This document shows, piece by piece, positions 15,183-23,036 of a DNA stretch of 36,263 nucleotides. Numbering within the stretch: position 1 is the stretch's first letter; each line of letters opens with the position of its first letter. Below the pieces are notes generated by a model. The model ran no database searches and had not been told where the DNA came from. It saw only the letters and a program-made list of their open reading frames with translations. Source of the DNA: an uncultured Verrucomicrobiota bacterium (lineage in GTDB: Bacteria; Verrucomicrobiota; Verrucomicrobiia; Palsa-1439); NCBI GenBank assembly GCA_903847335.1, contig CAINDI010000025.1, positions 1 to 36,263 on the forward strand, written 5' to 3'. A program made the position numbers and the translations under genes.

Positions 15183-17378
15183 TCAATGCCGGTACAAAAA
15201 TTCCTCGTTATTAAATAGCGCCCACGCCAAATCCACTGCCGTCGCGCCTTCCGCAATTGTGCCGGAACGCGAATAGCTGAGCGCAGTTTTGATTTCGTCC
15301 TCGGTCGGATACCGGGACAAAATCGTGAGGTAAAAATTATTCACGACGTCGCGCGGACTGGTTTTGGCGCGCGCCAGCACCTGTAAATTTTGACTGCGCT
15401 GGATTTTTTGTTGGATATGACTGGAGTTGAGCAAGTGCAACCATTGCGCGGCGGTCGGCCGGTTGTTACGCTCGGATTCCAACCCAGTCGCGCGCGGTGA
15501 CCGGCCAAACATTTCTAGGAATGAACTCGTCACGCTGGCGTCAGCGAGTGCAATTGCCCGCTGGTCTTCCGGGATGAACGTGAATGGTTCTGGAATTGGG
15601 CTGGAATATTTTTCCGTCGTCCCGGTAATTTGATTCAGCGCATCAATCAAAACTTCCGCCTCCATCCGGCGCAACGGATAAAATGCGAAGTTAGCTTCGG
15701 CCTCCGGCTTGTTCGATTTCGGAATGGCGGAGAGTTGATAAGTCTGCGAGTTCAGAATCAGCCGGTACAGATATTTCAAATCGTACCGGTGGACAAACAG
15801 TTCGCGCTGGAGATAGGCGAGCAGTTCCGGATTGCTCGGCGGATTGTCCGGGCGAATATCGTCCGGCTCGTGAATGATGCCGCGCCCGAGGAGCCACGAC
15901 CAGACGCGGTTGACGATATTTTTGGTGAACCACGGATTGCGCGACGAAATCAACCAGCTCGCAAACATCGCACGCGGATCGCGGTCAGCGATCCATTTTA
16001 CCGGCTTATCGTCCGGAAAAGTCGCAGCTTGCCAGAGATTATTTGTCGCCTTGCCGGGATCGTAGTAGACGATTTCCTCTTTCCATTCCGCCGTGGTTTT
16101 GTAGCCGACTTGCGAGAAAAATGCGGCCATGCCATCGCGGTGATCCGTCGGCCACTGCTCAAAGCGAACTCCCATGAACGTCAACGCCACCGTTTGCGCG
16201 ATGCCGGCCGGGTCACGATTTTGCATGGCCCGGTAGAAGTTGACCGGTGGCGCGCGGAAATTGCTGCCGTTCGCGGTGAGGAGCTGGCGGACAAACTGGT
16301 CGTACGGCAGATTATCTTTGATGCAGGTGTGAATCCAGTGGTGGTAAGATTGCACGGCATTCGGCCAGAGATTGACCGGGAATTCGGCTTTGACGCGGAG
16401 CAAATCGCACCACTTCATCGCCCAATAATCCACGAACTCATCGCGCTCCAGTAATTTGTCAATCAGCTGGGCACGCTTCACCGGACTCTTGTCATCGAGA
16501 AAATCAGTCACTTCCTGCGCCGTCGGCACCGTGCCAATCACATCCAGAAACACGCGCCGGCAAAATACCGCATCCGAGCAAATGTTGGCCGGCGTAATTC
16601 CTAACTGTTTCAGACGGTTCAATACCAGAGTGTCAATTGGCGTGCCGGCCAGCAAAGGAGTTTGGCTTTCAAAAATGGTGAGCGGTGCGCCCGGTGCGGC
16701 CGGTGGTTCCGGCGTTGGCACCGGTGTTTGAATGATAACTTTGGGCGGCGACGGTTTAACCGGTGCGACTACAACCACTGGCGCGACTGGCAGATTGGTC
16801 TCCGGGACGGTGGTCACTGTTTTCACTTCAGGTTCCATCATCATCGGCACCGGCTCCGGTGGTTTTTCCGGTTCAGCTTTTATGACCATGACCGGTTCCT
16901 CGACTGGCATTGGTGTCAGTGGTCGCGCCGGTGGTGGAATTGAATGGGTGGTGACCGGTGGCTCCGGCCGGAACCAAATGGCCACAACGATCACGGCCAA
17001 CATCAGAATGCCGACGCCAATCCAGTGAGGCGTTTGCGAGCGAGTGACCGGCGATACCGGAGTGGATTCGACATGTTCCGACGCAGCCGGGCCAACTGAT
17101 TCATAACGGATTTCGACTAAACCAAATTGTAACCGGTCGCCGTTGTGGAGTGGAAGTTCGGTAATCGGACGGCCATTGACGCGGGTTTGATTGGTGGAGT
17201 TGAGGTCGCGCAACCGGTAGCCAAGACATTCACGGATAAATACGGCGTGATAAGTTGAGACCAAGCCTTCAGTGAAAAGCAGCGTGTTGTTCGGAGCGCG
17301 ACCGACGGTGATGCGCTCCACGTCGAGATCAATGACGCGCCCTTCTTGGGCACCCGACAAAATATGCAATTTGGCCAT
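15183..17378 (-). CDS. FHA domain - transmembrane - DUF1549 - DUF1553 protein
   Basis: 731 residues from the ATG at 17378; a TTG at 17417 would add 13. Residues 1-95 form an FHA domain: GRVIDLD, ITVGRAPNN, STYHAVF and LRDLNSTNQTRVNG give the phosphothreonine-binding face (Arg, Ser, Asn). A membrane helix (WIGVGILMLAVIVVAIWF, about 120-138) and an approximately 100-residue Pro/Val-rich linker follow. Then DUF1549 (about 250-450, with CRRVFLDVIGTVPTAQE) and DUF1553 (about 490-725, with NRVWSWLLGRGI and PLRRMEAEVLIDAL). The topology would put FHA in the cytoplasm and the DUF domains outside, linking a phosphorylation signal to the envelope. The function of DUF1549/1553 is unknown. Operon with DUF1501. 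Confidence 0.9.
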   Translation of the reverse strand: MAKLHILSGAQEGRVIDLDVERITVGRAPNNTLLFTEGLVSTYHAVFIRECLGYRLRDLNSTNQTRVNGRPITELPLHNGDRLQFGLVEIRYESVGPAASEHVESTPVSPVTRSQTPHWIGVGILMLAVIVVAIWFRPEPPVTTHSIPPPARPLTPMPVEEPVMVIKAEPEKPPEPVPMMMEPEVKTVTTVPETNLPVAPVVVVAPVKPSPPKVIIQTPVPTPEPPAAPGAPLTIFESQTPLLAGTPIDTLVLNRLKQLGITPANICSDAVFCRRVFLDVIGTVPTAQEVTDFLDDKSPVKRAQLIDKLLERDEFVDYWAMKWCDLLRVKAEFPVNLWPNAVQSYHHWIHTCIKDNLPYDQFVRQLLTANGSNFRAPPVNFYRAMQNRDPAGIAQTVALTFMGVRFEQWPTDHRDGMAAFFSQVGYKTTAEWKEEIVYYDPGKATNNLWQAATFPDDKPVKWIADRDPRAMFASWLISSRNPWFTKNIVNRVWSWLLGRGIIHEPDDIRPDNPPSNPELLAYLQRELFVHRYDLKYLYRLILNSQTYQLSAIPKSNKPEAEANFAFYPLRRMEAEVLIDALNQITGTTEKYSSPIPEPFTFIPEDQRAIALADASVTSSFLEMFGRSPRATGLESERNNRPTAAQWLHLLNSSHIQQKIQRSQNLQVLARAKTSPRDVVNNFYLTILSRYPTEDEIKTALSYSRSGTIAEGATAVDLAWALFNNEEFLYRH

Positions 17379-17513
17379 GCCGTTTACCGCCGCCAATTCT
17401 AACACCGACACATCCAAGATGTTCCGGCGAATGTTGCCTTAAGGTTTTGGCTTTGTCGATTCCTAGCAGAGGAAATAATTGACGGCCTTAATCGCCATCT
17501 TAATCTAGGAACT

Positions 17514-17541
17514 TGCCGGTTTGTAAAACCGGCATATTTTT
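17514..17541 (+). terminator. terminator-like hairpin with no gene upstream on its strand
   Basis: A perfect nine-base-pair stem (17514-17522 with 17526-17534), three-base loop GTA, then ATA and five T ending at 17541. As read on the plus strand it looks rho-independent, but every neighbouring gene is on the minus strand. It may end antisense transcription or an unseen small RNA. Confidence 0.35.
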
Positions 17542-17650
17542 ACTTTCCGAAAGAAGGTTGAAAACTACGAAGCGACGATGGCGTTATACTTCCTGAATCA
17601 CAATTTTCTCTAGGTTCGCCAGACAACACACGTTCCATTAGCAATGGAAG

Positions 17651-17669
17651 CCGGTATTGACAATACCGG
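17651..17669. repeat. inverted repeat CCGGTATT-GAC-AATACCGG
   Basis: Perfect eight-base arms with a three-base loop; one more A-T pair is possible beyond a G-T wobble. No T run on either side, so a terminator role is doubtful. It resembles the hairpin at 17514 in having CCGG at the stem base and a three-base loop. Confidence 0.6.
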
Positions 17670-17705
17670 TTAAATTGTACCTTGTTTATAGGTGAATTCT
17701 AGTCG

Positions 17706-17747
17706 CCTTGGTTGCGATTAACTTTTAAAAATTGATCGCAATCCAAG
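17706..17747 (-). terminator. stem-loop over the stop codon of the last pectin-cluster gene
   Basis: Arms 17735-17747 and 17706-17718 form about 12 pairs with one bulged base around an A/T-rich loop that contains the TAA of the SGNH gene. No T run follows. It may protect the 3' end or weakly terminate the pectin operon. Confidence 0.35.
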
Positions 17748-18693
17748 CGAGAAGCTCTCGCGCCATCATGAGCTGTCCCGCTGTGGACAAGTGGAGATTG
17801 TCGCAGGCAAGGAAGGTTTCTGGTGGAAGTGCTTGGGTCTTAGCAAAGATGTCGATGACCGGTGTGTGCGCGGCGTGGGCCACTTTTCGAATTGTGTCCG
17901 AGTAGCGCACAAACTGTGGCCCTTGGAGTACTGGCGTGGCGACTAAGGTCATGAGAATCGCGTGAATTTTTTCCTGTTGGAGCTTTGTAACAATTTTCGC
18001 GGTCCGCCGGCGGAAGGCTTCGGCAGTGAAACCCTTTTGTGCGCTTTTCTCACCGAGAGAGTCATTCGCTCCGAACATGACAAAGGTGCTGGCGGGGTTT
18101 TTCTTAAGGATGTCCTGATCAATTCTCTGCAAGGCCTCGACCGTCGAATGACCGCCGATCCCGGCGTTAATAATCTCCATGGCCGGGTTCACCTTTTTGA
18201 AATATGCGGCGATGATATCCGGATAGCTGGCATGCGCCCCCCAATGGCGTGCGGCCATTAGAGAATCGCCAAAGAAGGCGATCCGGCGACTCTTGATTTG
18301 CGAAAGTTTTTTGCGGAATGGGAGTTTCTCCGCGAGCAATTCTTTCGCGAGAGTGGCCGCGCTCCGGGTTCCCTTCGTCTTCTCCGCCCACATGTTGATT
18401 TTGACAAAACACATATGCAGCAGATTGGCATCCACCGGATAAGGTTTCCGGATCTTATCCGCTAGCTGCTTGGAAATTCGCCAGACCGTCGGCTCATCCA
18501 ATCCGAGTTCCTGCCAGCTCAGAGCAAAATCCAGTTTCACACACAACTGGATGATGTCTTGCACGCCGGTGGTATCTTTGACGACATCCATCGTCAATAA
18601 GACGAGCCCCGCGAAAATTTTAACTTCGGGGTAGCTGGCCTTTTTCGAGGCGTTGGTACTTTTCCAAATGCTGCGCGCTAAGAGTTCTTCCAT
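17725..18693 (-). CDS. SGNH/GDSL hydrolase with an unrecognised N-terminal region
   Basis: 322 residues. The hydrolase domain covers about 135-322: block I FFGDSL with the catalytic Ser (about 141-146), the oxyanion Gly in NAGIGGHS, block III GANDS, and block V DNLHLS with the Asp-His pair (about 300). The preceding 130 residues are helical, lack a signal peptide and match nothing I recognise. SGNH enzymes of this type often deacetylate plant polysaccharides; with GH28 next door, removal of acetyl groups from pectic oligosaccharides is the likely job, here inside the cell. It begins 12 bases after the upstream SGNH gene, as the last gene of the operon. Confidence 0.85.
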   Translation of the reverse strand: MEELLARSIWKSTNASKKASYPEVKIFAGLVLLTMDVVKDTTGVQDIIQLCVKLDFALSWQELGLDEPTVWRISKQLADKIRKPYPVDANLLHMCFVKINMWAEKTKGTRSAATLAKELLAEKLPFRKKLSQIKSRRIAFFGDSLMAARHWGAHASYPDIIAAYFKKVNPAMEIINAGIGGHSTVEALQRIDQDILKKNPASTFVMFGANDSLGEKSAQKGFTAEAFRRRTAKIVTKLQQEKIHAILMTLVATPVLQGPQFVRYSDTIRKVAHAAHTPVIDIFAKTQALPPETFLACDNLHLSTAGQLMMARELLAWIAINF

Positions 18694-18705
18694 AACCTGA
18701 GATTC

Positions 18706-20250
18706 CTAGGGTGCTTTCGCTCCGGCGGCGAGCGCCCGGAAATACGCTTGCTCCCAGATCAGTTGATTCGGCACACCCAACGCCGCGGCGAGTGTGCTGC
18801 CGAGTAATTGGTGCCCATAGTCATTCGGATGAACGACATCGCTGAGCAGATCGCCCACATAGCGCCGGCCGCGGGCATTAAAAGCTCCAAACTGATCGAC
18901 CCACGGCACTTTGTTTTCATTCGCCAGCGCAGTCACGGCCTCGAGCAAATTCGCGCTGTTGCTGTAATAAGGTTCATCCACAAAAAATAGCGGGCGGGCT
19001 AAAATCACTTCAATCCCTTGCTGTTGAAGTGCCTTAATCGCTTGGGGGCTATAGTTCAGGTAACCCTTAATATTATTCAGCGTGTCGTTCACCCCATAAA
19101 ACCAGATCACTAAATCCGGCTTATACATGGTTGCATCGGCGAGATGTTCAAACCCAAATTGAGTGTTCTTACCACCGGCGCCAACGCCGATAACTTGCAG
19201 GCCATCAAACGGGAGCGTCCCGGTGAGCGCCGGCCCATCACTCATCACGGCAAAACCATCTTGCGCCGCACCGGAGGCCGTCTTTCCGGTCTTCTTATCC
19301 ACCGTCTCCCACATTTTCAGAATAGCTCGGTGATTCGTATAATTGTAATACTGGGCCAACCGTTGCTCGAGCACAGAGAAATAGATATCCGCATCACTAT
19401 CACGCCGATGTTGATTATCACGGTTCCGGTACCATAACTGCGCCCCGGCCGTAATGGAGTCACCGGCGGCCACGATGGTCACCGGTTGATGCGCTTTGAG
19501 TTTCGCTAACGTTTTCGGAATTAGCTGCGCCGCCGCCGCCACGCTGGGCTGGACAAAGTTAGCGGCCGGAATCAGACCCGGCGAATCGGCCGCGACCGGT
19601 GGCTGAATCGCTTCGGTGGTCTCGGTCTGATAGAAGTCGATGCGGGCGACAACGGCCCAGGCGGCGCGAGGTGTGGCGGGTTCCACTTTCAGGTTCAGGA
19701 AATAAAAACCATTACTATTGATTGCCGGTGTAAATTTTTCCCACGGAACAAAGAATTTTTTCCATTCCTTTTGCGCCAATGGGAATTTCCCGAGTCGGGG
19801 ATAGGTGGGGAGCGTCTGGTTCCAGTTGCAGCCAATTGAAAGATTCCCGTCTCCACCATCTCCACGCATCCAGAAACACAGCCCTTTAAAATTTTTAAGC
19901 TTATCGCCATGCGCGCCGATGTCGTAGGCCAACACTTCACCCGGTTGTTGGCCTTTTTCCGTAAAGACTACCATCGCGGAATCGGGGCCAACCCCGCGGC
20001 TGGTCGTATGCAGTTCAACATCATTTTTATGCTGGAAACGCCAGAAACGGGCGGGCGGATAATTGGGCCACATTAGAAAAGCTTCTTCGCCGGCGGGGAG
20101 CTTGACATTGAGAAAGGTTCTGTCGGTCGCTGGTAACGTGCCTAGATCAGCCGCCGGAAGAGTGGCCGGAATCCCAGTGATGGCCATGACTGCAATCACG
20201 AGACCAACTTTTAAGAATTTGTTTGCCCACATCATTTTAATGGCTTTCAT
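18706..20250 (-). CDS. exported two-domain SGNH/GDSL esterase with N-terminal carbohydrate-binding-like domain
   Basis: 514 residues. A signal peptide (hydrophobic VGLVIAVMAITGI, cleavage near LPAA at about 33) is followed by a beta-rich domain at about 40-215 with LKNFKGLCFWMRGDGG, reminiscent of CBM11-type or galactose-binding folds. The SGNH domain runs from about 245: block I VAAGDSITAG, block III YGVNDT, and block V DVVHPNDYGH (about 470). It likely deacetylates pectin or another acetylated glycan outside the cytoplasmic membrane. Its ATG overlaps the stop of the alpha/beta hydrolase (ATGA), giving tight coupling. The binding-domain assignment is by fold pattern only. Confidence 0.85.
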   Translation of the reverse strand: MKAIKMMWANKFLKVGLVIAVMAITGIPATLPAADLGTLPATDRTFLNVKLPAGEEAFLMWPNYPPARFWRFQHKNDVELHTTSRGVGPDSAMVVFTEKGQQPGEVLAYDIGAHGDKLKNFKGLCFWMRGDGGDGNLSIGCNWNQTLPTYPRLGKFPLAQKEWKKFFVPWEKFTPAINSNGFYFLNLKVEPATPRAAWAVVARIDFYQTETTEAIQPPVAADSPGLIPAANFVQPSVAAAAQLIPKTLAKLKAHQPVTIVAAGDSITAGAQLWYRNRDNQHRRDSDADIYFSVLEQRLAQYYNYTNHRAILKMWETVDKKTGKTASGAAQDGFAVMSDGPALTGTLPFDGLQVIGVGAGGKNTQFGFEHLADATMYKPDLVIWFYGVNDTLNNIKGYLNYSPQAIKALQQQGIEVILARPLFFVDEPYYSNSANLLEAVTALANENKVPWVDQFGAFNARGRRYVGDLLSDVVHPNDYGHQLLGSTLAAALGVPNQLIWEQAYFRALAAGAKAP

Positions 20251-21344
20251 TGCTTCCGCCTCGCTTTTGATTCTTCAAAATGCTTCATCACGATTGGCAC
20301 AGACTTAACGCCATTCCACTTGTGCTGTCCATTAAAAATATCGTGTGTTAAATTTTTAGGTGCGCCAAGAAGTGCGTAGGCGCGCCGCACAATATTCACT
20401 TGGCTACGCACATTCTTTAAGCCACTTGATCCATTCAGCTCATCTTGATCACCGGTTTCAATACAGAATGGGCGCGGCGCAATTAAGGCCCCTAGATCAC
20501 CCATATCGGCATATTTCCAAAGGTCCGGCACATAGTTACACTGACAACACACACAATCCAGTAACGCCTGTTTTACACCATAGAAATAACCGCTGATGAC
20601 AGCGCAAGAGATCCGGTCATCGAGTGCCGCGGCGTAAAGCGTCTGGAGACCGCCACCGGAAAGCCCGACACACGCCAACTTGTCGGCCCGACTATCTTTT
20701 CTAGTCTGGACATAATCAATCAGGCGATGCAAGTCCCATGCCCACATCCCAGCCAGAGATAAGCCCAATGGATAGCCAGCGGGATTCAAAATTCCGCAGG
20801 AGCTACCGAGCAATGTGACCGGACCTTTTTCCCGTCGTTCCCCGAAACCGCGAGCGTCAGGGCAAAACACAATACATCCTTGCCGGACAAACTCCACCCC
20901 ATAGGCGTAATTGAATGCCTGGATTAATCGGTGATGTTCGTCATTGAACGGCAACCCAACGACGGAAAGTTTCCCGGCGCTAGAGTGTCCGTGCACTGCA
21001 ATCACCGGCGGATACGGCGGTTTGCGCCGATGCGGCACGAGTACAAAAAATGGCATGAACAGCCCCGGTTCGGTCTGGATCTCGACGCGTTGTCGTAGAT
21101 AATCGCCGCAGTCCACCGTCTCGGTGATCCGGGGCTTCAGCGGCGCCGGGAGCAAGCGATTGTAACCAGTGAGTTGTTTCAATTTGGCCTGTAGCCGGGT
21201 GCGCCAAAGTTTCCATTCCGGAAGCGTTTCCGCACGAAAACCCATTTGCCGTCCCTGCTGCACCAAACGGCGCGTTAAATAGGGAATCGTTTGGAATTTA
21301 TTGGGTGAGACCGGCGGTATATCTTTAATGAGTGGCTGTTTCAC
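20247..21344 (-). CDS. alpha/beta hydrolase, dienelactone hydrolase / acetyl esterase-like
   Basis: 365 residues from a GTG at 21344, eight bases after the GH28 stop. The nucleophile elbow is GLSGGG (about 210-215), the oxyanion region is AVHGHSSAG (about 114-122), the acidic residue is likely in ETGDQDELNG (about 300), and the catalytic His in FNGQHKWNG (about 345). The pattern VIAVHGH...DARGFGER is shared with the AXE1/abhydrolase-7 type esterases common in polysaccharide loci. No signal peptide, so it probably removes acyl groups from imported oligosaccharides in the cytoplasm. The exact ester is not determined. Confidence 0.8.
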   Translation of the reverse strand: MKQPLIKDIPPVSPNKFQTIPYLTRRLVQQGRQMGFRAETLPEWKLWRTRLQAKLKQLTGYNRLLPAPLKPRITETVDCGDYLRQRVEIQTEPGLFMPFFVLVPHRRKPPYPPVIAVHGHSSAGKLSVVGLPFNDEHHRLIQAFNYAYGVEFVRQGCIVFCPDARGFGERREKGPVTLLGSSCGILNPAGYPLGLSLAGMWAWDLHRLIDYVQTRKDSRADKLACVGLSGGGLQTLYAAALDDRISCAVISGYFYGVKQALLDCVCCQCNYVPDLWKYADMGDLGALIAPRPFCIETGDQDELNGSSGLKNVRSQVNIVRRAYALLGAPKNLTHDIFNGQHKWNGVKSVPIVMKHFEESKARRKQ

Positions 21345-21352
21345 CTGTAGTC

Positions 21353-22741
21353 TTAGCTGACGGCACCGCTGGCAGTGATAATTTTTGAATTGTGAATGAT
21401 TCGTTCCGGTTCGCCAGCGTGGGCGGCGGTGCCAGAAAAATCGTCCAAGCGCAGGCCGTCCACATCTCGAGCTTCAAGTGCCGGACCAAAATATGACGGA
21501 CGGTTCGCACCCCACCGGATATCGCAATGTCGCAGAGTCACATTTTTTGCCTGCTGACAGAAGATGCCCGCAATCTTGCCGCGACTGGCCGCAGTGCCAT
21601 GCCCCGGCCGTGTATCAATAACCCCACCCTCCCATTTGGTCCATTTGTTCAGTTCCAATCGCACATTTTCGAGAGCGATATCCTCCAAGGGGCTTTCTTG
21701 GCATCCGGACAGATAAATGCCGTTTTCACTGCGGCATAAAATATTGCTAAACCGGATATTCCGGATTTTCCCAACTGGTGAATTTAGAAACCGGGGCAAC
21801 ATTGAAACGTGGATTGACTCCGCCGCCCCCCAGTACTCCGGGCTGAAGAACCGATTCTCCACGATCATGTTGGAAAACAGCACATTTTCCGCGCCGCCTT
21901 CGTCCCGGAGTTGGATCGTCAATCCCCGGTTTGTGGCTTTAAGCACACAGGAGTCAAAGATGATGTCACGGAATTCACTTCCGCAACTGCCCGTGCCCAA
22001 TTTCAGACCGGTGGAAGTTGACATCAATGTGCAGTTGCTAACGATGATATCTTCGCAATGACCATCGGCCACATACTCCCGGCTGTTTTTCAGCACGATG
22101 CAGTCATCGCCGGTTTCGATATGACAATTACTAATCCGGACATGTCGACTGTGATCCACGTCGATGCCATCGCAATTCCCCACCTTCAAGCTGTTGAGAA
22201 TTCGCAGCCCGGAGATATCCACGTCTTCGCAGCCGGCCAACTCCACCGTCCAATAAGGAGCCTCTTTCAGCGTCAAATCATGAAAGCTAAGATGCCGACA
22301 CCGGTGCAGCCAGAACATGAACGGCCGGCCGAACTTGGGGCGGAAAATCTCCGGCGTTTCCTCTTTCATATAGTCGCGGCCCCGGCCATCAATCACCCCA
22401 CGACCGGTAAAGGAAAGATTCTGGCAGGATTCCGCCCAAATCCAAACACGCGTAGTGGCATCGTGATCTTGAAGGTCATTTTTGGCGAGTTCCGAGTAAT
22501 ACGCATGGTCTTCGGAACGCGGACTTGCCATGAGCACGGCGCCGGTTTCTACTCGGAATTCGATGTTGCTTTTCAAGGAAAACGAACCCGCTAGAAATGT
22601 CCGTCCGGCTGGCACCACTACTATGCCGCCACCGGCCGCCGCGCAGGCGTCGATTGCTTTTTGGATGGCACTCGCGTCGTTCGCGCAACCATCTCCAGCG
22701 GCTCCATACTCAGTAATTAGGTATATTCCATTTGTCGGCAT
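21353..22741 (-). CDS. glycoside hydrolase family 28 (polygalacturonase-like)
   Basis: 462 residues, a right-handed beta-helix protein. It opens with the pectate-lyase-like segment YGAAGDGCANDASAIQKAID, then shows the GH28 core: NCDGIDVD (about 194-201, first catalytic Asp), TGDDCIVLK (about 216-224, the Asp pair), STSTGLKLGT (about 245-254) where the classical motif has Gly-His-Gly, and NRGLTIQLRD (about 275) at the place of Arg-Ile-Lys. It would hydrolyse galacturonan or rhamnogalacturonan oligosaccharides. No signal peptide is seen, implying a cytoplasmic exo-type role. AGGA lies a few bases before the ATG. First gene of the pectin operon. Confidence 0.92.
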   Translation of the reverse strand: MPTNGIYLITEYGAAGDGCANDASAIQKAIDACAAAGGGIVVVPAGRTFLAGSFSLKSNIEFRVETGAVLMASPRSEDHAYYSELAKNDLQDHDATTRVWIWAESCQNLSFTGRGVIDGRGRDYMKEETPEIFRPKFGRPFMFWLHRCRHLSFHDLTLKEAPYWTVELAGCEDVDISGLRILNSLKVGNCDGIDVDHSRHVRISNCHIETGDDCIVLKNSREYVADGHCEDIIVSNCTLMSTSTGLKLGTGSCGSEFRDIIFDSCVLKATNRGLTIQLRDEGGAENVLFSNMIVENRFFSPEYWGAAESIHVSMLPRFLNSPVGKIRNIRFSNILCRSENGIYLSGCQESPLEDIALENVRLELNKWTKWEGGVIDTRPGHGTAASRGKIAGIFCQQAKNVTLRHCDIRWGANRPSYFGPALEARDVDGLRLDDFSGTAAHAGEPERIIHNSKIITASGAVS

Positions 22742-23033
22742 ACTATTTCCTATCGTTGGCGACTTCAGCGAATCGATTTGATCTACTTACCGCTCTGCCG
22801 GTAGTCAGCTTTCAAGCGCGAAACAATAACCGGCTTGTTCGCTGAGTCAATCTCCAAATCATAGGATCGCAATCAACTTCGTTGAATCCTTCCCGGATTT
22901 TCGCTACATCCAAAACCCCATTGCTGCAGTCTAAACTCCACATCATAAAAATTTCGGACAAATCGCCATCTGTAGTGCTTCCCACTCGAAAGTTCTATTG
23001 TCAGTCGGGTAATTTCGTTGTATCTATGCACTT
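22742..23033. other. intergenic region between divergent pectin and coiled-coil operons
   Basis: No gene is supported. It is AT-richer than its surroundings and must hold the promoters for both divergent units. A short minus-strand frame at 22812-22946 is discussed under rejected items. A candidate plus-strand promoter lies at 22998-23026. Confidence 0.5.
22998..23026 (+). promoter_or_regulatory. candidate promoter for the coiled-coil operon
   Basis: TTGTCA (22998-23003) and TATCTA (23021-23026), 17 bases apart. The start would be near 23033, within a few bases of the GTG/ATG at 23034/23037, so the transcript would be nearly leaderless. No ribosome site is visible. Confidence 0.4.
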
Positions 23034-23036
23034 GTG

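Larger units (their letters stand above)
17379..17724. other. 346-base non-coding stretch with three inverted repeats
   Basis: No credible gene. It is AT-rich and holds two tight hairpins built on CCGGT/ACCGG (17514-17534 and 17651-17669) and a longer stem-loop straddling the SGNH stop codon (17706-17747). It separates the DUF1501/1549 operon from the pectin cluster and could mark an edge of acquired DNA. No convincing promoter for the FHA gene was recognised. Confidence 0.5.

Noticed and set aside
15630-16454. 274-residue plus-strand frame over the DUF1549/DUF1553 gene
   Set aside because: Antisense shadow rich in Arg and Ile with no family pattern.
16662-17028. Gly/Thr-rich and Trp/Arg-rich plus-strand frames with a repetitive look
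   Set aside because: They are complements of the Pro/Val-rich linker of the FHA protein; the repetitiveness comes from that linker.
17461-17541. Possible small RNA ending at the 17514 hairpin
   Set aside because: A TTGACG at about 17480 has no good -10 at proper distance before the hairpin; kept only as a hairpin finding.
22812-22946. Small minus-strand frame of 44 codons upstream of GH28
   Set aside because: The frame is also open upstream without a start and reads like plausible protein, perhaps a gene remnant, but it has no ribosome site and no family I know; not enough to call a gene or pseudogene.
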